Source: Gammaproteobacteria bacterium
GTDB taxonomy: Bacteria; Pseudomonadota; Gammaproteobacteria; Xanthomonadales; Wenzhouxiangellaceae
Assembly: GCA_021772975.1 (NCBI GenBank)
Contig: JAJFKY010000011.1
Coordinates: 62,001-126,000 of the forward strand
Reading direction: 5' to 3'
Length of the DNA stretch: 64,000 nucleotides
Shown: positions 48,398-57,398 of the stretch, piece by piece
Position numbering within the stretch: position 1 is the first letter of the stretch
Layout: every line of letters starts with the position of its first letter
Position numbers and translations under genes: made by a program
Notes under the pieces: model-generated
Told to the model about the DNA's origin: nothing
Database searches by the model: none
Seen by the model: the letters and a program-made list of their open reading frames with translations, nothing else

Positions 48398-48430
48398 TAT
48401 TGCCCTGGCTGCTAATTAGCCAGGGCAATA
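48398..48430. terminator. perfect 13-bp hairpin between toxin and immunity genes
   Basis: TATTGCCCTGGCT (48398-48410), 7-nt loop, AGCCAGGGCAATA (48418-48430). No T-run follows on either strand. It could be an RNA-stability element or attenuator that sets the toxin/immunity ratio. Confidence 0.6.
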
Positions 48431-48443
48431 ACGCATAGCCAGA

Positions 48444-49252
48444 TTATGGAGGCCATTTTCCTTTCCAGCCATTGGGTTTATTATAGGTCTGCCCCAGTTT
48501 GGCGCCATTGGAAGAGTTTAGCGGCCCCCATTCGAGTTCATAATTACTTGCGTCCAGCATAAATTTGCGCACTGTTTTGGATTTCGCCCCGGTTTTGTAG
48601 CCGATCTTATTCCAGTAGTCGACTGCATCAACAATATGCCCCATATGTATCTGCCGGTTGATGGGTTTCCAGACGCGAGCACCGCCTTGCGTGACCGAGA
48701 CTTTGACATACTCTACGCCACCGATCTTTTTGATCCAGCCTTTGGATTTCATCCTTGCTTTAACAATTCGCCCGGTTTTTGTGCCCTTACCAGGGGTTCT
48801 GCCCATCGTCAGCAAACGACGTGATTTCGGTTTTTTGCAGTATTTGGGGTTATGCGCCAACACCTGTTTTTCATCAACAAAGTAATTGTGCGCTTCGGCG
48901 ACTTCAAAATTGTAGACCAGTTGTGGTGCGGAACGCTGTTCAATGCCGGTGATGGCGATCTGGTCACCGTCTTTAGATAACAACTGGTCAGTGGTCGTTA
49001 ATTCACCGGCCTGAACCCAGCCGCGCTCGGGCACCCAGAAAGGATGTTCCGCGGTGGTCTCAATCTGGCTGTCATCCAACCTCAGCACAAGGATGTCATC
49101 CGCCAGCCGTTGATAGTTGCTCAACACGGTAAACACATCACTGTGTTCCGGGTCGCTCATGGCCCACACCTGATCACCCGGTTTAATCTCGCTGATCGGC
49201 GTCAAACCCTGGTCAGTCAATACCTGGGTATCGGCGGTGAAACTGAAACACA
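48444..49252 (-). other. HINT cleavage domain plus GH-E-type nuclease tip
   Basis: Sub-region of the giant protein. The HINT block starts with Cys (CFSFTADTQVLT), has the PISEIKPGDQV strand and TAEHPFWV block and ends VLAHN; Cys...His-Asn is the self-cleavage pattern. The following 135 residues are Lys-rich and carry MGH, then ELEWGPLNSSNG, expected metal/catalytic residues of the GH-E nuclease group. This part would be released into a target cell. Confidence 0.75.
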
Positions 49253-52200
49253 CCAGGTTGCCGACGCCTTCAATATCTTCCAGTTCGGAAGGCGACAAAC
49301 TGCGCCGGTTAGCTGCTGCGGATCGACTTGACTGTAAGGCACGATTATCGCCACTGCTGGCAAGTTCACCGCTGATGCTGCCGCGGCGGCTTAATTTGCC
49401 GACAGCGCCTGCTTCATCCAGCAACCCGGATGCGCCGCGGCGTGCTAATCGGCTGCCCTGCCCTGCGATTCGTGACAGGCCAGCGCCACCTGCGGAGAAC
49501 AACCCGCCAGTGACTCCGCCAACCAGCGCCGATACCAGTATTTCCTTGGGACTGCCACCACCCAATGCAGCAAATGCCGCACCCTCGCCAACCCCTACCA
49601 GGATTTCACCGACGATGCCTACCGCCACACCGGCCTGAGCAGCAGCGCCACCAATGGCTCCACCTGCTGCACCGATAGCCGCACCGGCAAAGATACCCGC
49701 CAAAGTCTTACCGGATCGCCAGTCCCAATGGGCCGGGTTCATGTCATGATTAACCGCTGCGCCGCCTGCATAGGCCCCTACTATCGCACCGATTATCGCC
49801 ATGATGCCGATCACTACCGCGGTGGCAATTTCACCACTGGGATCAATCATGCTTAACGGATCATTGCCGACATAGGAATACGGTGTGGAAAACTGTTGCT
49901 CCGGATCAGGCTGTACAAAGCGGCCCAGTTCAGAATGTAAGTAACGCGCGCCGAAGTAATACAATTCGCTGCCGTAATCGTATTCCTTGTCACCGAATTT
50001 TGGCCGGAAGTTATCCGGTCCGCTGCTGCGCTGCTCATCAATACCGCCATAGGGCAGATAGGCAACCACCGAACTGAGCTGACCGGCATCATTGGTGACC
50101 AGCACATTGCTGTCGACCACATCGCCCTGAAAATACAACAGTCCAGGTTCAGGATAACCAGTGCCGGGTTGCAGTTGCGCCTGTGCCACAGGCATATGGG
50201 AAATCACCAGCAACACTGACAATCCCCACGCCAGCAGCGTGCTGCCGGTCGATAAATCGGTATAGCCGGTATCAGCGAGACCACAGCGCCGCAAGCGGCG
50301 GTTGCTAAGCCACAGATACCAGGCCGTGCCCACGCCCAATAGCAGCAGCAGGGCGGTTAATGTCAGCAATGGATATATCAACAGGCTTAGCAGCACGGCT
50401 TTAACGGCATGCCATTGTCGACTCCACCAGCCGCGTGCATTGTCTTGCTCAAACAACAGCATGCCCAGTTGCAGACTACCTGTTTTCAATTGCACCTGAC
50501 GGGCATGCTGGGTGTGGTCGGTGGTTTGTGCCGCCACGCGCCCGCCGGGACCATCAATATACTTGGTGTGCAATTCCCGGTTAGCGGTGATCAATACGTC
50601 ATAGTCAGCGGATACATACAGTGATTGATTGCCGTTTTCATCAGTACGCTGCAAGCGTTGCCCGTTAAAGTCATAACTCATGCGGTTGACGGCGGTACCA
50701 TTTTTTTGTACTTCGACCAGCCGCGCTTCCTGGTCATATATATACGACCAGTCGATTCCCGGCCATTGCATCTGGGTGATATTGCCGTTGTTATCGTGCT
50801 GCGCGGAAAACTGGTTGCTCCCGCTGAGTATTTTGTTGGTGTTGGGCTGGTACTGATAAGTGACACCATCCTTGCTGGTGATATTGCCAGCCAGATCATA
50901 GTCGTAATCGAGTATGCCGTTCGGCCCGTTGGCCTTGATCAACCAACCCATGTTGTTGTAGTTGTACTGATATTGCCCCGGGCTGGCGCCGTTGCCGCTA
51001 ACGTTCCTGCCGGTTACCTGCCCCACCCTGTTCCAGTCATAGTCCACTGCGTACAAGGTTTGTGGCTGACCTCCTGGTTGATTTGAAACGGCGGTCATAG
51101 ACTTCATGCGGCTCATTGATTGCGCATAAGGGTAGTATTCCTGCTGGGTACTGACGCCATTGCCATATTCGACCTTAACCAGTTGATTAAGCGCGTTATA
51201 GGCACTGTAAGTTGCCACCGTGCTGGCTGGGCTGGTGGCGTCAGGGGCTAGTGACTGACTGGTCACATTACCCTGGGCATCATATTGCGTGGTTAACACC
51301 GCGCCATCCGGATAAGTCAGGCTGATAATGTCCCCCGAAGGATCATATTGCATGTGCTGGACAAAACTACGGCCTGCCAGGGTCACCCGTTCGGTGGCCA
51401 CCAGTCCATACCGGTTGTAACTGAACTCATGCGTGCTGTCAGGACCAATTACCCTGGTCAGGTTGCCTTTGGCATTGGTGTATTGCGGCTCATCGTAAAA
51501 ATACTGATAGTTTTTGCTTCCCCCCGATGGTGCAGTCACTGTACGCGTTGTCACACGGTTAATGGCATCGTAGGTATAGCGGGTAATGTTACCGTCGGCA
51601 TCGGTCACGGTGCCCAGCCTTCCCTGGTGGTTATAGACCATCTGATGGGCGCCCGAGTCTGCGCTGTTGCTGGATAAAATCCGGCTCACTGAGTCGTAAC
51701 CAATACGGGTGACATCCTGATTGGCGCCGATGACGCTGGTGGTCTGCAACAAGGGATCATAGCTATATTGGATTTCGCCCTGGTTATTGCCTATCGCTTT
51801 GGCCAGCACTTCCCGTACCGTACTCTCGTTGATGGATTGGCGTTCATCCGGGGTGCCGGCAGCCAGGATCGCGCGTACCTTCAACATGCCCTGCAGATAG
51901 TCGAATGTCTGTATGCTGCCATCCGGCTGTTCGATACGCAGTTGCCTGTCCTGCGCATCATAGAAGGTATTAACCCAGCTAGGCTGGGCATTGAGGAAAT
52001 ACGGCAAGGAGCTTTGTGATGGCAATTCGACGTTGTTATACCGCTGTTCGGTAGCCACCGCCTGACCACCTGCGGGGGCGGATTTGGTGGTTTTTATTGG
52101 TCGCCCCATGCCATCGACATACACCCGTATCCAGGACCAGTTTGCGGGGTCGCTGTCCTGCCAGGTGAGGCGCTCACGGGTTTCCACATAATGGCCAAAA

Positions 52201-55200
52201 CCGTCACTGGCATAAATATTTAGCAGCAGTCTGACACTGGCTGCGCCACTGGCGGCATTGGGATCGGGCCCCCATTGCTCCACCAGCCTGCCGAAATCAT
52301 CGAACTTGCTGGCCCGGATATTACCATTGGGGTCAGTATGCTGTTCCAGCACCCCGAACCGCGGGTCAAACACATTGCTGACGGTCAGTTGCACATTGCT
52401 GGCCAGTGCCGGCGCCTGGGTCTGACTGATAAAACTATGATAGTGACTGTCGTAGCTCAGCCGTGTGATCTGATTTGCCCAGTCAATCGACTGCACTGCC
52501 AGACCATAATCGTTATAAATCTTGGCCTGCTCCAGCCAGATATTATTGGCGTCGTCCCAGGCTGACATGAGCGTGGTATTGAGTTTTGCGTCATAGCCGG
52601 TTTTATCCCAGCGCAGATCGGTGGCAGCTTGCCAGCCTGGCTGGTTGGCCGCCAGGAAGTTGCGGCAGGCCACCGCCGTACTGGTGGTTTTATGCTCGAC
52701 GGGATAGCCCAGTGCCCAGGCAGTGGTGTCATTGTGGTATTTCCAGCAATCAAACACATCATCATCCGGTTTGGCCAGATTCCCCAGATTTGAAATCAGG
52801 CGTGGATTGCCGTACCCATCGTATTCATAATCTATTTCATAGACATAATCGGCCTGGTTATTGGTATAGGTAGATGAGACTTCCTTGCCACGCAGCACCT
52901 GGTAGACATTGGGATAAGGGTTGTTCACGAATGGCGTGAATTGTGCCGAATTGAGTCTGATGCCATTGGCGTTGAACAATTCGACGCTGGACATGAACCT
53001 GACCACCGGAAAATTCTGCGCATATCGGGTAATGCTGTAGCGGCCATCGGCCACCCGGGTGCGCTTGATACTGGCAAAACCCAGCCAACTGCGGCGCAGC
53101 AAATCGGTGCGCGCGCCGGTGTAGTGATAAGCATAGCGGTATTGCGCGCCCTGGCCGTCTGTGGTGGTGTAGTGGCTGACCAGGTATTTGGGCGATTGCA
53201 CGTCCAGAATCGGATAACTAATCGCACCTCCGGTGCTGTACACCGAAGCATTGGTCATCGGTGCATAATCGATGATGGTATCGCCGCCCAGACCATTGGT
53301 GATTTTAGTGATCAGATCCGGATAAGGCTGCTGGTGCACCATGATCAGGCTGCGACCCTGACTGCTATCGTGGCAGCTCAGATCGCCCAGTGCATCGCCG
53401 TTGAAATCGGTGGTGCTGACAATTGACTGCGCACCCCCACACCAATTGCTGATGATCAGGCCGTTGGCGTTGCTAACGGGTGATTGCACACCGATACCGG
53501 TAGATACCAGCACCGATTGGGCACCGGAGGTTTCATGACAGAACATATCCGCCAGACCATCGGAATTAAAATCCCCCCAATCCACCCGTCGATCACTGGA
53601 GTTGCACCAGTTAGTGCGCACCGTACCGGTGGCATCGTTGTTCGGACTGGCCAGTCCGGTTCCGGTCGACAGCAATACCTGCTGCAGGCCATTGCTGCCG
53701 TGGCAGCTCAAGTCATACAGTTGATCGCCATTAAAATCAGCGCTATCCAGTGTTGCCCCACTGGTGCCGCACCAGTTGGTGATCAGCACCCCATCGGCGC
53801 TATTATTCGGACTGGACAAACGCTTGCCATCAGATACCAGCACCGACTGCCTGCCACCCTCGCGGCAAAACAAATCAGTCAGGCCATCACCATTAAAATC
53901 AGACCAGAACGGCTGGGCACCACTGGTTTTACAGAAGCCGGTGGCCACCGTGCCGACCGGTGAATTGTTGGGCGTGCGCACATCCTGACCATCCGATATC
54001 AGTACACGCTGCTCGCCATTCTCACAATTGCAGGCCACATCAGCTCGGCCATCACCATCAAAGTTTACCCACGAAGCTGAACACTGCTGGTTGATCGGAC
54101 ACCACGCCGGAGGAATGCTCAAAGCGCCATCCGCGCGGCGGTTGGCGCTGACTACATTGCTGCCGTTGGAAACCAGCGCCTTTAAGGAGCTGGCGCTCTC
54201 GGCACACAGCAAATCGACTTTCTGATCGCCGTTAAAATCCGACCAGCTCAGACTGGCGTCATTGCCGATACACCACTGATTGGGCAGGTTCAACTGGCCG
54301 TTGGCATTGTTATTGGCAGAACGCACAGTATGACCATCTGATAGCAATGACTGTGCACTGCTGCCACTGGTGCACAATAAGTCGATCAGCCCATCACCAT
54401 TAAAATCACCACTGCTGGTGCGTGCCTGACTGCCGCTGCACCAGCGATCAATCACCTGACCGTCACCACGTGAGTTAGGTGAGTTCACGGCATTGACCGT
54501 GGTCTGCCATGCAAAACGGGTTGCGGCAAGACAGTCACCACTGACTGGTGAGCAGGTCTGGACTGAAGTCAGCAGACTGCGTCCGGAATTGTCACTGACC
54601 GAGTAATTGAAGCGATATTCCAGCACTGCTTTAGCGGACACTTCCGTGCGGATTCTGCTTATGCGTTGCTCACCGATAAAGCGGCTGCCACCCATGTATT
54701 TGGGAATATTTTCCGGCTTGTTCAGGTAATCAATCAAGACCGAACGCTGCGGCTGCAATTGGGTGATCAGATTGCCGGTATAACGTATTTGTATCGGCAG
54801 ATTTTGCAAAATATTGGGATGGCTTTGATACACCACCTCAACATAATTACTGTTTAAGTCAATGGTGCGGTACATTTGCCAGGCGATCATTTCAGGGCGC
54901 CCCGGTACCTGCAGGCGGGCATTGGCTACACTGCCGTATTCCAGTTGCCAGCCATCTTTGTTGTAGGCTGTAAATGAGCATGGACCGCTGCCACAGACGC
55001 CTTTGGCCACTACCCGGGTCCAGGTCTCGTTTTCGGTATGATAAACCGTGTTATCGCCACCATAACGGCCGTTGCTGATCAGGATTAAACGCTGACCATC
55101 CAGGCAGAAACGATCGCTATCGGTGTAATCGACCGCACTGATAAATCCATCCAGTGTCTGGGTTGCCTCGCAGCGGGATATGGCCGAAATACCACTTAAT

Positions 55201-55508
55201 GAAAAACCCAGCCCCAATAAACCATCGGCCCCCTGGCTGCTGTACACGATGCCCAGTTCGGGGCTCATGTCAGCGGTGCCCGGTGGCAGGTTGAAATTAA
55301 CGCTATACACGGCCTCACCCAAAGCGGAAACTTCAAATGCCGCCGCCATGGTGCCGCTGGTCTGACTAGGCTGAGGCTGGCCATAAGCCATGCCCGATAG
55401 CAGAACTATCAGCACCGCAACGGCAACACGCTGGCTAAATGACAGGTTGTTGAATGATGAATTATTGGATGATTGGCTCTGTAGCCAATACATAAAGTTC
55501 GTGGACAT
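48444..55508 (-). CDS. giant secreted SpvB/Rhs polymorphic toxin with HINT and nuclease tip
   Basis: A 2354-aa multidomain toxin. A signal-like hydrophobic segment (VAVAVLIVLLSGMAYG, about 28-43) follows a long polar N-terminus. Residues about 55-340 match the SpvB domain (AVYSVNFNLPPGTADMSPEL). Seven FG-GAP-like repeats follow at about 350-720, then a TcdB-middle-like region and YD/Rhs repeats (about 1100-1660). A two-helix membrane insertion lies at about 1690-1770. The Rhs core signature FGARYLHSELGRFVQPDP is near 1852-1869. An Ala/Gly-rich hydrophobic stretch (about 1895-2010) precedes a HINT self-cleaving domain from CFSFTADTQVLT to VLAHN (about 2086-2218). The C-terminal toxin (about 2219-2354) has MGHIVDAVDYWN and NYELEWGPLNSSNG, the G-H...E pattern of HNH/EndoVII-type GH-E nucleases. 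No PAAR or VgrG-binding domain is seen. Fifth-from-last architecture details are read by eye. Confidence 0.88.
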   Translation of the reverse strand: MSTNFMYWLQSQSSNNSSFNNLSFSQRVAVAVLIVLLSGMAYGQPQPSQTSGTMAAAFEVSALGEAVYSVNFNLPPGTADMSPELGIVYSSQGADGLLGLGFSLSGISAISRCEATQTLDGFISAVDYTDSDRFCLDGQRLILISNGRYGGDNTVYHTENETWTRVVAKGVCGSGPCSFTAYNKDGWQLEYGSVANARLQVPGRPEMIAWQMYRTIDLNSNYVEVVYQSHPNILQNLPIQIRYTGNLITQLQPQRSVLIDYLNKPENIPKYMGGSRFIGEQRISRIRTEVSAKAVLEYRFNYSVSDNSGRSLLTSVQTCSPVSGDCLAATRFAWQTTVNAVNSPNSRGDGQVIDRWCSGSQARTSSGDFNGDGLIDLLCTSGSSAQSLLSDGHTVRSANNNANGQLNLPNQWCIGNDASLSWSDFNGDQKVDLLCAESASSLKALVSNGSNVVSANRRADGALSIPPAWCPINQQCSASWVNFDGDGRADVACNCENGEQRVLISDGQDVRTPNNSPVGTVATGFCKTSGAQPFWSDFNGDGLTDLFCREGGRQSVLVSDGKRLSSPNNSADGVLITNWCGTSGATLDSADFNGDQLYDLSCHGSNGLQQVLLSTGTGLASPNNDATGTVRTNWCNSSDRRVDWGDFNSDGLADMFCHETSGAQSVLVSTGIGVQSPVSNANGLIISNWCGGAQSIVSTTDFNGDALGDLSCHDSSQGRSLIMVHQQPYPDLITKITNGLGGDTIIDYAPMTNASVYSTGGAISYPILDVQSPKYLVSHYTTTDGQGAQYRYAYHYTGARTDLLRRSWLGFASIKRTRVADGRYSITRYAQNFPVVRFMSSVELFNANGIRLNSAQFTPFVNNPYPNVYQVLRGKEVSSTYTNNQADYVYEIDYEYDGYGNPRLISNLGNLAKPDDDVFDCWKYHNDTTAWALGYPVEHKTTSTAVACRNFLAANQPGWQAATDLRWDKTGYDAKLNTTLMSAWDDANNIWLEQAKIYNDYGLAVQSIDWANQITRLSYDSHYHSFISQTQAPALASNVQLTVSNVFDPRFGVLEQHTDPNGNIRASKFDDFGRLVEQWGPDPNAASGAASVRLLLNIYASDGFGHYVETRERLTWQDSDPANWSWIRVYVDGMGRPIKTTKSAPAGGQAVATEQRYNNVELPSQSSLPYFLNAQPSWVNTFYDAQDRQLRIEQPDGSIQTFDYLQGMLKVRAILAAGTPDERQSINESTVREVLAKAIGNNQGEIQYSYDPLLQTTSVIGANQDVTRIGYDSVSRILSSNSADSGAHQMVYNHQGRLGTVTDADGNITRYTYDAINRVTTRTVTAPSGGSKNYQYFYDEPQYTNAKGNLTRVIGPDSTHEFSYNRYGLVATERVTLAGRSFVQHMQYDPSGDIISLTYPDGAVLTTQYDAQGNVTSQSLAPDATSPASTVATYSAYNALNQLVKVEYGNGVSTQQEYYPYAQSMSRMKSMTAVSNQPGGQPQTLYAVDYDWNRVGQVTGRNVSGNGASPGQYQYNYNNMGWLIKANGPNGILDYDYDLAGNITSKDGVTYQYQPNTNKILSGSNQFSAQHDNNGNITQMQWPGIDWSYIYDQEARLVEVQKNGTAVNRMSYDFNGQRLQRTDENGNQSLYVSADYDVLITANRELHTKYIDGPGGRVAAQTTDHTQHARQVQLKTGSLQLGMLLFEQDNARGWWSRQWHAVKAVLLSLLIYPLLTLTALLLLLGVGTAWYLWLSNRRLRRCGLADTGYTDLSTGSTLLAWGLSVLLVISHMPVAQAQLQPGTGYPEPGLLYFQGDVVDSNVLVTNDAGQLSSVVAYLPYGGIDEQRSSGPDNFRPKFGDKEYDYGSELYYFGARYLHSELGRFVQPDPEQQFSTPYSYVGNDPLSMIDPSGEIATAVVIGIMAIIGAIVGAYAGGAAVNHDMNPAHWDWRSGKTLAGIFAGAAIGAAGGAIGGAAAQAGVAVGIVGEILVGVGEGAAFAALGGGSPKEILVSALVGGVTGGLFSAGGAGLSRIAGQGSRLARRGASGLLDEAGAVGKLSRRGSISGELASSGDNRALQSSRSAAANRRSLSPSELEDIEGVGNLVCFSFTADTQVLTDQGLTPISEIKPGDQVWAMSDPEHSDVFTVLSNYQRLADDILVLRLDDSQIETTAEHPFWVPERGWVQAGELTTTDQLLSKDGDQIAITGIEQRSAPQLVYNFEVAEAHNYFVDEKQVLAHNPKYCKKPKSRRLLTMGRTPGKGTKTGRIVKARMKSKGWIKKIGGVEYVKVSVTQGGARVWKPINRQIHMGHIVDAVDYWNKIGYKTGAKSKTVRKFMLDASNYELEWGPLNSSNGAKLGQTYNKPNGWKGKWPP
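53350..54480 (-). repeat. seven tandem Cys-paired FG-GAP-like protein repeats
   Basis: Coding repeats with a period near 165 nt (55 aa). Each unit has a W-C pair (or F-C), about 12 residues later a Ca-binding loop of the D-F-N-G-D-G-x-x-D kind, then a Cys two residues on (for example DFNGDGLIDLLC, DFNGDGLTDLFC, DFNSDGLADMFC). Each unit could thus close a disulfide near its calcium loop. Confidence 0.75.
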
Positions 55509-55570
55509 GGCGCTACCCCGAGATCAATGACCGGTTACCACCGGTAAACTGTTTAACCACAGGCAACTGA

Positions 55571-55594
55571 CGGGAAGACCAAACGGCCTTCCCG
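55571..55594 (-). terminator. hairpin between collagen-like and Rhs genes
   Basis: CGGGAAGACC and GGCCTTCCCG form a 10-bp stem with one mismatch around AAAC. No T-run follows on the minus strand, so readthrough from the collagen-like gene into the toxin gene is likely. Confidence 0.45.
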
Positions 55595-55605
55595 CGTTGC
55601 TTTTA

Positions 55606-56811
55606 TTATTGGATCGGCTGGCCGTTTACGATCAGATTGCCAGGATTACCATCGCTACCGCTGCGGCCATTATCCGCCCCCTGTGTGCCCGCACTGCCTT
55701 TATCGCCCTGGGTCCCGCCGCTGGAGCCACCAGCACCGCCGGTACCACCTTCACCGCGTTGGCCTGGACTGCCTTTTTGACCGCCACGGCCAAAACCGTT
55801 GGTGGCGATCAACTTGCTCATTGAACCATCGGGCGTGTAGTCAACATTGACCCGGCCACCATTGCCTGCGTTACCGCCATCTGCACTGGCACCGCCATTG
55901 CCGCCGGTACCTCCGGTGCCACCTTTGGCACCGCTGGGAAAATAGGCGCCGCAGGTAGTGCCATTACCGCCTTTACCCCCGGTCCCGCCTTTGCCGCCGG
56001 TACCGCCGGTACCGCCATTACCACCGTTGCCGCCACGGTTTAACAATGTCACGTTGCCTTTTAATAATTTGATGGTGACATCCACTGTCGGACCTGTGCC
56101 GCCATTATCGCCATTGTCACCATTGTTACCGTTATCACCGTCGCCACCCGGACCACCCGGAGAAGCATTATTGGAAACCAGACCACCACAGCAATCACAG
56201 GCGGCATTGTCGCCTTTATCGCCGGTGCCGCCATTATCGCCACTCTTGCCATCACGGTCGCCGACACCGTCGGCGCCCTGAATGGTGATGTCATGGGTAG
56301 CCGGAGAAGTACCACCGGGAATTTTCTCCATGCTCTCACAATGGAAATTGGCATCTACGGAAATGTTGATATAGCCACCATCCTTGATGGTTACAGTACC
56401 AAATACTGTTACCGCGGAGTTGCGGTTGATGATCAATGGGTTCTGCGCAGTTACGGTAATATCCGGCGCCACATAGACCATAAAAGGCATCACCGGGAAA
56501 CGTTGTTCCACCGCGCTGACGATATCCGGATCGGATAACAGCTTGTAACCGAATACATGATTGGTGATCGCCTGGCGCACCATCATATTGGTGAGTTTGG
56601 GAATTTTCTCGACGGTCAGCGGACTGCTGTCGGCATCTGCGCTGCGCTGTTCGCTTTTACCGATCATAGCCCGGATTTTCGCTAACCCTCTGACCGGCAG
56701 CATAATGGGCTGGCCGGTGTTTTCAAGCTCAGGGTCAAGGCCAAGGCTTGAGACTTTATCCCGATAACTTTTTGTCTGCTCTTCTGTTAAATTGCCAATC
56801 ACGTTTGACAT
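55606..56811 (-). CDS. Gly-rich collagen-like protein
   Basis: A 401-aa protein. Residues 1-170 are non-repetitive, with a beta-rich part (MPFMVYVAPDITVTAQNPLIINRN, VTIKDGGYINISVD) like the start of a parallel beta-helix. Residues about 170-395 are mostly Gly-Asn/Thr/Asp-Gly triplets (GGNGGNGGTGGTGG, GDNGNNGDNGDNGG) with few Cys (ACDCCGG, TTCGAYF). There is no signal peptide. GGAG is spaced 8 nt from the ATG. It lies 97 nt upstream of the giant toxin, in the same direction, and is likely co-transcribed. Extended Gly-rich folds in surface proteins can form stalks; its role here is unknown. Confidence 0.75.
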   Translation of the reverse strand: MSNVIGNLTEEQTKSYRDKVSSLGLDPELENTGQPIMLPVRGLAKIRAMIGKSEQRSADADSSPLTVEKIPKLTNMMVRQAITNHVFGYKLLSDPDIVSAVEQRFPVMPFMVYVAPDITVTAQNPLIINRNSAVTVFGTVTIKDGGYINISVDANFHCESMEKIPGGTSPATHDITIQGADGVGDRDGKSGDNGGTGDKGDNAACDCCGGLVSNNASPGGPGGDGDNGNNGDNGDNGGTGPTVDVTIKLLKGNVTLLNRGGNGGNGGTGGTGGKGGTGGKGGNGTTCGAYFPSGAKGGTGGTGGNGGASADGGNAGNGGRVNVDYTPDGSMSKLIATNGFGRGGQKGSPGQRGEGGTGGAGGSSGGTQGDKGSAGTQGADNGRSGSDGNPGNLIVNGQPIQ

Positions 56812-57398
56812 GTAGATTCTCCATTGTTTGGTATGTTTTTGTGCTTTACCTTGTAGCCCGGTCTAGTTCTCTGTACTTTTACTGCTGCTACATGCAGGTA
56901 ATCTAACTGGGCCTGCATCCGCCAGCCTTCCGGCAACCTTCCGGTGCTTATATGCATAATTAATGCATTAAAAATCAATAGGATATGAAATATATCAATG
57001 TAACTTATCAAGTAATGAGATTGATTAAGAGAAGCTGGTTAGCCCTTTACCGCAATGGGTTTGATTAATATTTATATTCTGCAAGCGGTAATAAGATCAG
57101 CCATGCAGCCAACAACCACTGTTATCACCGTTCCATGGCCAGCGGCGCTCCGCGTGTGGCTAAGCGCGGCAGCTATGAATTTCGGGGAGCCGGCTGGTCA
57201 GATAGCAGTCATGCATCGGCTGCTGGTCGATAAGTTGGGTTGGGTTTCCGGGCACCGCTTCCTGCATACATTCAATTACTGCATGTTGTTACCAGCGACA
57301 GAGGTCCAGCAACTGGTGCCCTGATTTCGGGTGGCCCTCGCCGTCACTGTGTTTAGCGCGATTTTCTTTTTATCCGTAGTCTTTGCTTCGAGTTGGCG
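56812..57398. other. intergenic region upstream of the collagen-like gene
   Basis: About 590 nt. AT-rich near 56950-57030, a likely promoter zone for the minus-strand pair that follows. A plus-strand frame at 57055-57324 starts in a poor context, shows no family trait and is not accepted as a gene. Confidence 0.4.

Noticed and set aside
48444-55508. Type VI secretion Rhs effector
   Set aside because: No PAAR domain, VgrG or adaptor gene nearby, and the protein carries its own signal-like segment, so a T6SS route is not supported.
55640-56280. Short tandem DNA repeats resembling a CRISPR or satellite
   Set aside because: They are codon-level repeats of a Gly-rich protein in frame, with no constant repeat/spacer alternation.
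57055-57324. 89-aa plus-strand open frame between kinase and collagen-like genes
   Set aside because: Poor start context and no family features; opposite in direction to the surrounding operon.
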